From: Thioploca ingrica | GTDB taxonomy: Bacteria > Pseudomonadota > Gammaproteobacteria > Beggiatoales > Beggiatoaceae | Length of the DNA stretch: 64,000 bases | Direction: 5' to 3' | Assembly (NCBI GenBank): GCA_000828835.1 | Contig: AP014633.1 | Coordinates: 4,464,001-4,528,000, forward strand | Translations under genes and position numbers: made by a program | Shown here: positions 1 to 8,117 of the stretch, in pieces | Layout of the letters: each line of letters opens with the position of its first letter | Numbering within the stretch: the stretch's first letter is position 1 | Notes under the pieces: generated by a model | The model's input: only the letters and a program-made list of their open reading frames with translations | Databases searched by the model: none | What the model was told of the DNA's origin: nothing

Positions 1-170
1 AATCACCGGGGCTGAAGGCAAAATTATCAGAAATCCTCTCGGAGGCTTATGAAGATGGGTTAGAGTTGGCTATTAAAGAAACACAGTTACCTGCATCGAC
101 GTTTCCCGCTGAATGTCCATATACAGTTGAACAATTGTTTGATGATGATTTTTATCCGAGTCAAGATTAG
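1..170 (+). CDS. DUF29 family protein, C-terminal fragment
   Basis: The frame that starts at base 3 is open to a TAG at 168-170 and gives the last 55 residues of a protein whose start lies outside the window. The tail has the pattern of DUF29 proteins: an acidic helix with AYEDGLELAIKET, then FPAECPYTVEQLFDDDFYP. DUF29 is a small family common in cyanobacteria and large sulfur bacteria, and its role is unknown. Only the end is visible, so whether the gene is intact cannot be judged. Confidence 0.75.
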   Translation, partial: SPGLKAKLSEILSEAYEDGLELAIKETQLPASTFPAECPYTVEQLFDDDFYPSQD

Positions 171-173
171 GAG

Positions 174-675
174 TTACGCAGTTGCCTTTAACCACCCCCA
201 ACCCCTCCTTGAAAAGGAGGGGAGAAGAAAAGTTCCCCCTCCTTCCGTTCCCACAAACTTGAGGGGAAAAGCTGCCGTCCCATCCATAAACGTGCCATTG
301 ACGGTGATATTTTTGTTAATGGTAATCGTGCGGGATGCGGTCAGCGTGTCAATAGTTAAATTGTTAAATATGCAACAATTAATACCTAAACTAATCGTAT
401 GATCCGCATCACTGAGTTTCACCGTGCCGGTGCCTGCATTGAAGGTGCCATTCACAACAATTGGCTCAGTAGCAGCCAGGGTGAGGGTGTAGTTGCCGGC
501 ATTTAAGGTGCCGCCGCTGAGGATAGTTATACTGTTAACAGTGACATTTTGGTTAAGGGTAATAACTGAGGCGAAGGTAATCCAAACATTGTCAGTACTG
601 GTGGGAGAATGCCCACAACTCCAAGCAATATTATCCCAAGTATCTGTAGCGAGTGTAGAGTGTAAAGCTTCGCGT
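174..675 (-). pseudogene. beta-helix adhesin-like fragment
   Basis: The frame is open on the minus strand from a stop near 676 and has no credible start. It reads TWDNIAWSCGHSPTSTDNV, then repeated short beta-strand units such as GTLNAGNYTLTLAA, VVNGTFNAGTGTVKLSDA and ITVNGTFMDGTAAF. Such Gly/Thr/Asn-rich units are typical of right-handed beta-helix surface proteins. The 5' end abuts a dispersed repeat at 676-745, and the 3' end runs into another palindrome at 202-222 before stopping. No signal peptide, anchor or secretion domain is left, so this is read as the remnant of a surface protein cut by repeats. Confidence 0.55.
202..222. repeat. 9-bp perfect palindrome, intergenic repeat family
   Basis: CCCCTCCTT is followed by a GAA loop and AAGGAGGGG. 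Comparable C/G-rich palindromes occur near 13563 and 45919. They look like members of a dispersed palindromic repeat family and could act as transcript stem-loops. Confidence 0.6.
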
Positions 676-745
676 CATACATCACTTTTTGGATTCAATG
701 AAGGTGGATGGCGGCTTGCGCCTTATCCACCCTACGCTTGCTGAT
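676..745. repeat. dispersed repeat with TTATCCACCCTACG core
   Basis: The core CCTTATCCACCCTACG near 721-736 recurs inverted near 1581-1598, and a related CACCCTACACTTGC occurs near 1660. The copies flank the broken toxin-like gene. Similar 'GTAGGGTGG' units are found at several other intergenic sites in the window. Confidence 0.5.
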
Positions 746-1511
746 GTATTTCAATATCTCCATCGAATCCATTCCCCAGTAACGCAGGGAAGCCCGCAAT
801 AGTACCAGTATACATAAGACCATTTGTGACTACGCCCTGTGGTCTGGCGGGAACGTTGAATCCTTTAGGAAATTCGTTGACTACATGTTTGAGTGAATTC
901 CTGAGCCGGAGCTTTGCCACATTAGGATCACAGTGAGTTGGTTTCTGGATTTTAACTGCTCGCCAACTTACTTTTATAAAAGCTGGGGCGTAAGAGTGAA
1001 GATTGTCATCTTCATCTAGCCCAGAAAAAGAAGCTCGAGAACATTTTACCAAGTAATATACTCCGTACCAACTATCCCTATGACCAGCGTTCTCGTAACT
1101 TAAGCTACAAGTTAGATAGTCATTAATAAATCTTTCTACTGTTGCATGATTACCGTTTGCTGTAGAGGTAAGCGGAACTAGGTTACACCAATTGTCTCCC
1201 GTCCCACCTCAGCGCCCATTAATCAGATGCCCCCTCACCCATTTAATGTAGGTAACATCTTCACTAAATTTTATCTTGGGTCGCCCCTGCCCTGGTAATA
1301 GAGCATCCCATGGAGCCTTCCCTACCTTCGGCGAGTTTCCCACCCCCCCCCACCCCTCCATCTTTAGGTCAGGTCCCAGTATAGCAGATGCATAACTAGC
1401 CCCGAACTCAATACCCTGCCTACGGCTAAGGAGCCCATAGTCTAATTTTGCTAATGTAAAAATTGACTGGTTTGTGCTCCAATTTCCCCCAGGATTTTTC
1501 ACTTTACTCAT
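732..1511 (-). pseudogene. nuclease-toxin-like protein interrupted by in-frame TGA
   Basis: A single reading frame of about 260 codons runs from an ATG to a TGA at 732 and is broken only by a TGA at 1209-1211. Around the break it reads WVRGHLINGR, stop, GGTGDNWCNLVPLTSTANGN, H, VERF. The pattern HL-x-GG-x-G-x-NL-P-T-x-AN-x-H-x-E is seen in polymorphic-toxin and contractile-injection-associated nuclease-like domains; this assignment is from memory of the motif. The frame stays coherent on both sides of the stop, which fits a recent nonsense mutation. No domain for secretion is visible in the first 100 residues. An alternative is a translated short protein from 1511 to 1209 only. Confidence 0.5.
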
Positions 1512-1868
1512 GGTATTACTTTGTCTCCATATTTTGGATTAACTTTGATGGACTTATTTACCGATTCCAACTACCAAGCCCGTGTAGGGTGGATAAGGCT
1601 CAACCGTCATCCACCGAATACCATTCAAACAGGTGCATGACGCTTTGCTTATGCACCCTACACTTGCTATAGCGTCATCTCTACCTGAAAACTGTCCGAA
1701 CCATTGATTATGGTAGTGTTAAACAAGTCGTCGTCTAAACCGGACTGGTTATTGAAATCGCAGCAGTTTTTTTAAAACAATTATGACTTGTTTAGCACTA
1801 CCGATATTATTTATCGTCGAATTCGTTTTAACCTTACTAAATTACTCACCATAATTTAATGCCAGCAA
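1512..1868. other. intergenic stretch made mostly of repeats
   Basis: No plausible gene. It holds a GTAGGGTGGATAAGG repeat copy near 1583 (inverted relative to the copy at 721), a related unit near 1658, and the inverted-repeat element at 1712-1802. The rest is AT-rich and featureless to the eye. Confidence 0.6.
1712..1802. mobile_element. 91-bp inverted-repeat (MITE-like) element
   Basis: The ends GGTAGTGTTAAACAAGTC (1712-1729) and GACTTGTTTAGCACTACC (1785-1802) are inverted repeats with one mismatch in 18. The interior is 55 bp with no coding capacity. This is the shape of a miniature inverted-repeat element; a large transcript hairpin is the alternative. Confidence 0.45.
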
Positions 1869-2579
1869 TTAGCCCGATTTACTGACTTTAAATGATTGAA
1901 AAACATCAATTCGTGCCGGTGGGAAGTTACTCCAAACAAATCGAGTGGCAACACGTTTGAAATGATCCGGTAAGTAAGAAAGACGACCACTCAGATCATA
2001 AGTAAACTGAATTAATAACCCGTTGGGCGGTAAAACTTTATCGATTTGAGCCATGATCCCGTGTTTAAGCGAACGTGGCAGCGAACGAAAGGGTAATCCG
2101 GAAACAATCGTACTAACCCGTTGACAATCATGTCCTAATAATTCACTTAAATGTAAAGCGTCACCATTGATAACTCGCATATGGGGAAAATTTTGCTGTA
2201 AATAGTGTGCTAAACCGGCCGATTGTTCGATTGGAATTAAACGTTCTGCGATAATACCTCTTTGTAATAAAGCGGCGGTCACTATTCCGGTTCCGGCACC
2301 GAGTTCCACGACGAGAGTCTGCTTATCTGGCTGAGGAATGAGTTTTGCCATCGTTTGGGCTAGTTGGGGTGAACTGGGAAAGGCAGTACCCATTGCCCGC
2401 GGATTCCGCCAAATTTCTCGGGCAAATAACCACCAAGCTGGAGAGGATGAATTGGGTTGGCGATTTAACAACCCGTTGGGTTCCCATTTAAAAGGGAATC
2501 GTTCACGACTTACCTCAAGAACTCTATCCACAGATTCATTAATAAATGTTTTTGCTTTCAATATATTGCGTTGAATCAT
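1869..2579 (-). CDS. PmtA-like phospholipid N-methyltransferase
   Basis: Class I SAM-dependent methyltransferase of 236 residues. The SAM-binding motif I VELGAGTGIVT lies near residue 90, and SGLPFRSLP near residue 155 is typical of the bacterial PmtA/rRNA-adenine-dimethylase-like group (COG3963) that methylates phosphatidylethanolamine or related lipids at the membrane. The C-terminal WSNFPPARIDVF also fits that group. An upstream in-frame ATG at 2612 exists, but the ATG used here is preceded by AAGGAAATCTCA, a good ribosome binding site. It stands alone between repeat-rich spacers, oriented like the por operon 260 bp upstream. Substrate is inferred from family only. Confidence 0.7.
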   Translation of the reverse strand: MIQRNILKAKTFINESVDRVLEVSRERFPFKWEPNGLLNRQPNSSSPAWWLFAREIWRNPRAMGTAFPSSPQLAQTMAKLIPQPDKQTLVVELGAGTGIVTAALLQRGIIAERLIPIEQSAGLAHYLQQNFPHMRVINGDALHLSELLGHDCQRVSTIVSGLPFRSLPRSLKHGIMAQIDKVLPPNGLLIQFTYDLSGRLSYLPDHFKRVATRFVWSNFPPARIDVFQSFKVSKSG

Positions 2580-2873
2580 TGAGATTTCCTTATCTAAAAA
2601 TACTTTATTCATTTTATGTTGACATTCTTATCAAGTGGTGGTGAAAAAAGTGATATTATAAAGTACTCTTTTTTAGTTTTTTTAACTTCGCCTTGGTTGG
2701 CCAGAATAAATTTTTCGTGATAGCTGATTTCTTCCTTAAAAGTAACAAGAAAAATGAAGCGGGTTGGTTATCACTCGGCATAAGAAATTCGCTGAGTGTT
2801 GAGACAGCGTTGCTGCTAACACCCGTGAGTGGATAAAAGTGATTATTTTAAATAGCAACCCGTCGTTATGTCG

Positions 2874-4571
2874 CTATAACTGTTCTACCATCTCGATAAA
2901 ACCACAAGGACATTCACTAGCACACAGTCCGCAACCTTTGCAATAATCATAATCAAAAACATAGTGTGAACCATCACTCGCTAATTCTTTCGTCTTCAGG
3001 ACAGCAGAATCTGGACAAAGTGTCCAACAATTATCGCACGCTAAACAATTACCGCAAGAGAAACAACGTTGACTTTCTTTAGCAATGAGGGGGGCACTTA
3101 AGCTGGTGGTAATTTCTTCATCACCAATTCGTTGCACCACCGGTAAAGTCGGCTCCTGCACCCGCGGATATAACTCGTAATAGTGCATATTGAGTTGGTC
3201 AAAGGTAATTGGGTTAGCTAAGATTATTTCTGGTAAAGCACGGACTTGGAGCACACTATCAATGGCTTCGGCAGCACGGCGTCCATCACCAACCGCAGCC
3301 GTTACGGTGCCCTCATTGGGTGTGGCATCACCACCGGCATAAATACCAGGATGTCCAATCACTCGTCCCCATTGGTCGACTTGGAGGTGGGAACGATTAG
3401 CCGCTAGTTTTTCTATCCCAGTGGGATCAATCACTTGTCCAACAGCGGGAATCACTTGGTCCACATTGAGAATCGTCTCAGTTCCTTCAAAAGCGATTCG
3501 TTTTAATTTGCCACTGGCTTGCATCAATTTCTTCATGTGAACCAGTTCCACCCCGACTATCCGCTCACCGCGTAAAATAAGGCGGCGAATCCCACGATAT
3601 TCATGAATTTGGACACCTTCTTCTAAAGCTTCTTCGACTTCCCGGGGAATGGCGGGCATCGCTTCTTTGGGTGACACTCCCGGTCGTGGAATGGGCTTAT
3701 GCGAAATCAGGTGAACTTCCTGAACACCGGCTCGTCGCATCACTCGAGCCATATCAACCGCCGTATTCCCGGCACCAATGACCGCCACGCTCTTAGGAAC
3801 GGGCACCGTACCAATATCGACCCATTCTTTAAGTAATTCTAAACCAGAACGTAAATCCCGCGGGACCGCACCATCAATACTCCATTCAGTACTGCGTTGT
3901 GCACCTAAAGCAAGAAACACGGCTTTATATTGTTCTTGTAATTCATTGAGGTGCATATCTCTTCCTAACCGAGTATGCGGTTGAAAGCTAATGCCTTCTA
4001 TTGCCAAGATCCGTTCTAACTCCGCATCTAATACCGATCGCGGTAACCGATAAGGCGGTAAAGCGGTGCGTAAGGTGCCACCCGCCTCCGGGTGTTCATC
4101 AAAGATAACCGCTCGATAACCGCGTTTTACTAAATGATAAGCCGCTGAGATCCCGGCCGGTCCAGCGCCAACAATCGCGATTTCAGGTGCCGAAGAGTTA
4201 ACCGGTTTAACTGGGTAAGGCCAATTTTTCGCAATGGCTTCATCACCTAAAAACCGTTCTACCGCATGAATCGCAATCGGTTCATCATATTGACTCCGAT
4301 TACAGGCAGATTCACAAGGATGGGGACAAACCCGACCGGTAATGGCTGGCATGGGATTAACCGCCACAATGGTTTCCCAAGCCGGTTGGTTATGACCGGT
4401 TTGGACATAGGCTAAATAAGCTTGAGCATCTTCACCCGCTGGACAAGCGTGGTGACAAGGGGCAATCTGATAACGGTGGCGAGGAATTTGAACCTGCCAG
4501 TCGCCAGTTCTAAACTTTAATGAAGTGCCAGGTAAAGCATAACCGGCACGGGTTAGTATAAGTGTTGTCAT
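2874..4571 (-). CDS. GltD-like FAD oxidoreductase fused to 2[4Fe-4S] ferredoxin domain
   Basis: Protein of 565 residues, last gene of the por operon. Order of parts: an N-terminal dihydroprymidine-dehydrogenase-type Fe-S domain with Cys39, 43, 82, 86 and 90 (CHHACP, CPHPCESAC); an FAD Rossmann motif VGAGPAG at about 134; an NAD(P)H Rossmann motif VIGAGNTAVDMAR at about 264; the FAD-closing motif YAGGDATPNEG near 405; and a C-terminal PorD-like ferredoxin domain with CLACDNCWTLCP and CKGCGLCASECPC, which can hold two [4Fe-4S] clusters, plus an extra CFSC just before. It likely passes electrons between ferredoxin and NAD(P)H for the 2-oxoacid oxidoreductase. Start is supported by AAAAGGAAAAAT ahead of the ATG. 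It is not a normal glutamate synthase small subunit, because of the ferredoxin tail and its neighbours. Confidence 0.85.
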   Translation of the reverse strand: MTTLILTRAGYALPGTSLKFRTGDWQVQIPRHRYQIAPCHHACPAGEDAQAYLAYVQTGHNQPAWETIVAVNPMPAITGRVCPHPCESACNRSQYDEPIAIHAVERFLGDEAIAKNWPYPVKPVNSSAPEIAIVGAGPAGISAAYHLVKRGYRAVIFDEHPEAGGTLRTALPPYRLPRSVLDAELERILAIEGISFQPHTRLGRDMHLNELQEQYKAVFLALGAQRSTEWSIDGAVPRDLRSGLELLKEWVDIGTVPVPKSVAVIGAGNTAVDMARVMRRAGVQEVHLISHKPIPRPGVSPKEAMPAIPREVEEALEEGVQIHEYRGIRRLILRGERIVGVELVHMKKLMQASGKLKRIAFEGTETILNVDQVIPAVGQVIDPTGIEKLAANRSHLQVDQWGRVIGHPGIYAGGDATPNEGTVTAAVGDGRRAAEAIDSVLQVRALPEIILANPITFDQLNMHYYELYPRVQEPTLPVVQRIGDEEITTSLSAPLIAKESQRCFSCGNCLACDNCWTLCPDSAVLKTKELASDGSHYVFDYDYCKGCGLCASECPCGFIEMVEQL

Positions 4572-4746
4572 ATTTTTCCTTTTAGTTTAGTCAAAGTTTA
4601 ACTAAAGCGTGTTTGGTAATGGCGATATTTCTAGAAAGCCGCTAACCATTTGTTGTTTAGGCTGTTTGACGAATTCTTGGAAATGGATTAACCGTTTTTC
4701 ATGAATCTCACCTGAGGTAGCGTAACCAAGAAAAGTTATTTTTTAT

Positions 4747-4971
4747 CTAGGCAGCAAAATTAAGCATTTCCAGCATAACACCTTTATTGAATTCTTCTTG
4801 GGCACGTTGCAGCAAGGTGTTATTAATGGCTGCTGAAACATACTCTTCTCCGCAATTATCACAAATCTGAGCGGGTACTCGTTTGAAAACTAAAGTCACT
4901 TCATTTTTCTCTAAAACCACAGTGGTATAGCCTGGTTGAGTATGACCATTTCGGCAGATTGCACATTTCAT
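4747..4971 (-). CDS. YgiT-type zinc-finger protein (MqsA-like antitoxin N-domain)
   Basis: Small protein of 74 residues with a zinc-ribbon pair CAICRNG and CDNCGEEYVS about 35 residues apart, as in YgiT/MqsA-type proteins. These are usually antitoxins or regulators paired with a toxin such as a DUF4258 protein; no such partner is seen here. The upstream ATG at 4992 lacks room for a ribosome site, whereas the ATG chosen has AGGTG seven bases upstream. It lies inside the por operon between porB and the oxidoreductase, which is unusual and suggests insertion of a mobile cassette or an adopted regulator. Confidence 0.75.
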   Translation of the reverse strand: MKCAICRNGHTQPGYTTVVLEKNEVTLVFKRVPAQICDNCGEEYVSAAINNTLLQRAQEEFNKGVMLEMLNFAA

Positions 4972-4993
4972 TTTAACACCTATCAAAGTCATC

Positions 4994-5031
4994 CTTTCCG
5001 ACCGCTAAATTCAACTTCAGCGATCGGAAAG
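4994..5031. promoter_or_regulatory. 13-bp stem-loop between porB and the zinc-finger gene
   Basis: CTTTCCGACCGCT and AGCGATCGGAAAG pair over 13 positions with one mismatch around a 12-base loop. Read on the plus strand it is followed by AAATTTTTT, as in a terminator. Read in the direction of the operon it sits directly ahead of the small gene. It may process, attenuate or stabilise the por transcript. Confidence 0.45.
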
Positions 5032-5038
5032 AAATTTT

Positions 5039-6031
5039 TTAAGCCCAACGCATTCCACCACGCCGTACCGTATCCATTCCTTCACTATCAAAGGCATCTT
5101 TGCATTCACCACGTAATCCATAGATTTCAATATTGTGGTCAGCTATTGCTTGAATATGTTCTAACTCTTCTTTAGCACGCGCTTCATCGGTAAATAAGTG
5201 GCGGAAACGTTGTTGCATTTGTAAATATTCCGTTACCGGACGAATATGTCGGATCGGCATCGCACTCGCCAAGCCGCCTCTTTCTAATTCAATCAACGGG
5301 AATAGACCGGTTTGTACCGCCAAGCGCGCTACCGTAATACTTTCATCACCTTCATGTCCCCAACCCAGTGGGCAAGGACAATGAATTTGCAGAAAAGTGG
5401 GGCCATCAATCGCGAGCGCACGGCGAACCTTTTTACGAATATCAGACGGATAAGACACTGAAGCCGTGGCTGCATAAGGAATATGATGCGCGGCGACAAT
5501 GGAAACAATATCTTTTTTCAAGTGGCGTTTCCCCATGCGTTCTTTTCCGGGCGGGGAAGTGGTGGTCATCGCGGCGTGCGGTGTGGAACTAGAACGTTGG
5601 ATGCCGGTATTCATATAGGCTTCGTTATCAAAACAAACATACAGAACATTATGTCCGCGTTCTAGCATGCCGGATAACGCTTGAAAACCGATATCAAAAG
5701 TACCACCATCGCCTCCAAAAGCCAGTACTTTAGTTGATTTACCTTGGGCTTTCAGTGCCGATTCCATCCCGGCAGCAACTGCACCCGTATTTTCGAATAA
5801 CGAATGAATCCAAGGGACTCGCCAGGCGGATTCTGGCCAAGGCGTCGTAAAAATTTCTAAGCAACCGGTGGCATTGGCCACTAATACATCTGGTCCAGTG
5901 GCTTCGATAACCAGACGCGCCGCTAAAGCTTCTCCACAACCCAGGCAGGCGCGGTGTCCCGATTCAAGACCCCGAAACCGCGGTTGTTTTTTCCGCAGTT
6001 CGGAAATAGCAGTAATTATTTTGGTTGTCAT
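5039..6031 (-). CDS. porB: 2-oxoacid:ferredoxin oxidoreductase beta subunit
   Basis: Thiamine-diphosphate-binding subunit, 330 residues. Visible motifs are CLGCGE near the N-terminus, GDGGTFDIGF and FDNEAYMNTGIQ, which together form the TPP/Mg site of pyruvate:ferredoxin oxidoreductase PorB. With the alpha and gamma subunits it interconverts pyruvate (or another 2-oxoacid), CoA and acyl-CoA plus CO2 using ferredoxin. A TTG 15 bases upstream is an alternative start, but the ATG has GAGG at a good distance. It follows porA by 17 bases in one operon. Substrate specificity cannot be set from sequence alone; pyruvate is the commonest. Confidence 0.88.
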   Translation of the reverse strand: MTTKIITAISELRKKQPRFRGLESGHRACLGCGEALAARLVIEATGPDVLVANATGCLEIFTTPWPESAWRVPWIHSLFENTGAVAAGMESALKAQGKSTKVLAFGGDGGTFDIGFQALSGMLERGHNVLYVCFDNEAYMNTGIQRSSSTPHAAMTTTSPPGKERMGKRHLKKDIVSIVAAHHIPYAATASVSYPSDIRKKVRRALAIDGPTFLQIHCPCPLGWGHEGDESITVARLAVQTGLFPLIELERGGLASAMPIRHIRPVTEYLQMQQRFRHLFTDEARAKEELEHIQAIADHNIEIYGLRGECKDAFDSEGMDTVRRGGMRWA

Positions 6032-6048
6032 TTGGAGCGACCTCAATT

Positions 6049-7221
6049 TTATCTATCGGCTAGCGGTAATTTTTCTAGATCAACGTCAATGATGCGGAAA
6101 CGATTATTATCGGGTTCTTCCAGTACCGCTAATAGGCGTGGCAATATATCTAAGGGAATATCACGTCCACCTAAGCCAGCGGCAAAATTATGCACTCGCG
6201 GTGGTTGAGGTAATTCGGCTACTGCGGCTAATGCTTCTAAACCCACAATCCCACCACTGCCTGGTGAAAAGGCTTTTTCTAAGACAATCAGGTCTTTCAA
6301 CCCTTTGCACGCGGCTTTTAAAGTTTCCTTGGGGAAAGGACGGAAAGAACGTAGCTTAATTAATTTCACCGGCTGTCCGGGCGGTAATTCTTCTAAAGCG
6401 GCTCGTAAGGTACCTAACACCGAGCCAATGGTCAAAATAGCAACCGTTGCTTGTTCTGGCCCTTCTATCGTCAATAATCCGCCACTTTTGCGACCGGTCA
6501 AAGCAAACCAATCCTGATCGGCAGAGACAATCTCCGCTTGAGCATTAAGTAAAGCTTGATGGTGAGAATGGCGCGCTTCCGGGTAGAAATCTGGCGAGAC
6601 CAATGTTCCTAAAGTGAGGGGATTTCGTGGATCGAGTTGCCGAGCAAATTGATACGGCGGTAAAAAGCTATCGACTTGTTTTTGGGTTGGAACATCAATT
6701 CCTTCCAACGTATGAGTCAGAATAAAGCCATCCATACAAACCATCACCGGCAATTCAGTTCGTTCCGCAATCCGATAGGCTTGAATAGTGGTATCGACTG
6801 CTTCTTGATTATCTGCACAATACAATTGAATCCAACCGGCATCCCTGACAGACATTGAATCTTGTTGATCATTCCAAATCGATAACGGACTAGAAATGGC
6901 TCGATTAGCACAAGTCATCACTAAGGGAACTCTCATGCCAGCGATGTTGAATAACACTTCGGCCATCAGTAAGATCCCTTGAGAAGAAGTTGCGGTGTAA
7001 GCACGCGAACCCGCTATGGCAGCACCGAGTACGACTGAAGCTGCGGAAAATTCACTCTCCACACTGACAAATTCACACTGTAATTTACCATCTGCTACTA
7101 ACTTAGAAATGCTTTCGACAATATGAGTTTGGGGCGTAATCGGATAAGCCGCAATGACTTGGGGACGGCAAAGCGCCACCGCTTGCGCAACGGCTTGGGA
7201 ACCTTCAAGCGCTTGCAACAT
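6049..7221 (-). CDS. porA: 2-oxoacid:ferredoxin oxidoreductase alpha subunit
   Basis: The 390-residue alpha subunit of the same complex. It begins MLQALEGSQAVAQAVALCRP and soon has AAYPITPQT and VESEFSAASVVLGA, signatures of the pyrimidine-binding domain of POR-type enzymes, then SSQGILLMAEVLFN and a C-terminal transketolase-C-like region with LRSFRPFP. The longer open frame to 7308 is unlikely: the chosen ATG has GGAGGTGTCTC directly upstream and lies inside the end of porG, overlapping it by 17 bases, which implies translational coupling. Confidence 0.88.
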   Translation of the reverse strand: MLQALEGSQAVAQAVALCRPQVIAAYPITPQTHIVESISKLVADGKLQCEFVSVESEFSAASVVLGAAIAGSRAYTATSSQGILLMAEVLFNIAGMRVPLVMTCANRAISSPLSIWNDQQDSMSVRDAGWIQLYCADNQEAVDTTIQAYRIAERTELPVMVCMDGFILTHTLEGIDVPTQKQVDSFLPPYQFARQLDPRNPLTLGTLVSPDFYPEARHSHHQALLNAQAEIVSADQDWFALTGRKSGGLLTIEGPEQATVAILTIGSVLGTLRAALEELPPGQPVKLIKLRSFRPFPKETLKAACKGLKDLIVLEKAFSPGSGGIVGLEALAAVAELPQPPRVHNFAAGLGGRDIPLDILPRLLAVLEEPDNNRFRIIDVDLEKLPLADR

Positions 7222-7786
7222 GAGACACCTCCGCTTGTTTCCATTGACCCACTGCAACTTGTTCAACGGCTTGTTGAATGAGCTGTAAGTTTTTTTCCAA
7301 GATTTCACCTTTAAAACGTTTCTTCAAAACTTGTGCTAAGGATTCTTGAGAGAGTAATTGAGTTAAGGCAAAAAATGCGGCTAATAAGGCGGTATTTGGC
7401 ACGGGGCGACCTAAAATCTTTTTTGCTAAAGTACTAGCAGGTAAAGTAATGATTTCTTTACCGATTTGATTGGATAGTTCGGTACTCGTTAAATTAGAAT
7501 TAACCAAAATTTTGCCATGAGGTAGTAAGCCGTCCGTTACCCCGGGTATTTTCAACAAAGCTTGATCTTGGATAATTAAAAATTCCGGGTGGAGCACTTG
7601 ATTACGTCGTTGAATGGGCTTATCAGCGATACGAACAAATGCCATCACTGGTGCACCCCGTCGCTCAGCACCAAAATTAGGAAAAGCTTGGCCAAAACGA
7701 CCTTCTTCAAAAGCAGCCATCGCTAGCAGATAAGCGGCTACGACATTACCTTGACCGCCACGCCCATGAATGCGTATTTCTATCAT
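7205..7786 (-). CDS. porG: 2-oxoacid:ferredoxin oxidoreductase gamma subunit
   Basis: Gamma subunit of 193 residues and first gene of the por operon. The N-terminal MIEIRIHGRGGQGNVVAA carries the GRGGQG loop typical of the family, followed by GQAFPNFGAERRGAPVMAFV, also conserved. A ribosome site GGAGTG precedes the ATG. Gene order gamma-alpha-beta with the electron-transfer protein last is standard apart from the small zinc-finger gene. The start codon lies only 14 bases from a long minisatellite, so the promoter must lie within or beyond the repeat. Confidence 0.88.
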   Translation of the reverse strand: MIEIRIHGRGGQGNVVAAYLLAMAAFEEGRFGQAFPNFGAERRGAPVMAFVRIADKPIQRRNQVLHPEFLIIQDQALLKIPGVTDGLLPHGKILVNSNLTSTELSNQIGKEIITLPASTLAKKILGRPVPNTALLAAFFALTQLLSQESLAQVLKKRFKGEILEKNLQLIQQAVEQVAVGQWKQAEVSHVASA

Positions 7787-7800
7787 AACACTCCTTTATC

Positions 7801-8065
7801 AGTTATCAGTTATCAGTTATCAGTAATAGATAATCAGTCATCCGTGTTTGATACTCAGTTAAAAGTAGTCGATAATCAGTCATCCGTGTTTGATACTCAG
7901 TTAAGAGTATTTGATACTCAGTTATCAGTATTTAATACTCAGTTAAGAGTAGTCGATAATCAGTCATCCGTGTTTGACACTCAGTTAAGAGTAGTCGATA
8001 ATCAGCCATTCGTATTTGATACTCAGTTAAGAGTATTCGATAATCAGTTATCCGTATTCAGTAGT
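7801..8065. repeat. 21-bp minisatellite upstream of the por operon
   Basis: About a dozen imperfect 21-bp units alternate between two forms, roughly CAGTTAAGAGTAGTCGATAA-T and CAGTCATCCGTGTTTGATAC-T, after a start of 8-bp TTATCAGT units. The plus strand is open through the array and would encode heptads such as QLRVFDT, but no ribosome site or homology supports a gene. With the short flanks it fills the 331 bp between porG and the RpfE-like gene. Confidence 0.85.
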
Positions 8066-8117
8066 TAGGTCAATTTAAATAATAACGGGTATAAAATAGA
8101 AGTAATTGTTTGAACAT

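Noticed and set aside
127-402. Plus-strand open frame over the adhesin fragment
   Set aside because: It is antisense to the beta-helix frame and crosses a palindrome; the minus frame has the protein-like pattern.
1209-1211. Selenocysteine TGA in the toxin-like gene
   Set aside because: The residue is not in a redox or catalytic motif, no SECIS-like hairpin is evident after it, and no selenoprotein family fits.
6049-7308. Longer porA beginning at 7308
   Set aside because: The extra 29 residues lie inside porG and lack conservation-like features, while the inner ATG has a strong ribosome site.
7801-8065. CRISPR array
   Set aside because: Units are directly adjacent with no unique spacers and no cas genes are near.
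7751-8068. Open frame of 105 codons with heptad repeats on the plus strand
   Set aside because: It is the minisatellite read in a frame that happens to be open because the unit is 21 bp; no ribosome site, no plausible composition, and it starts inside porG antisense.
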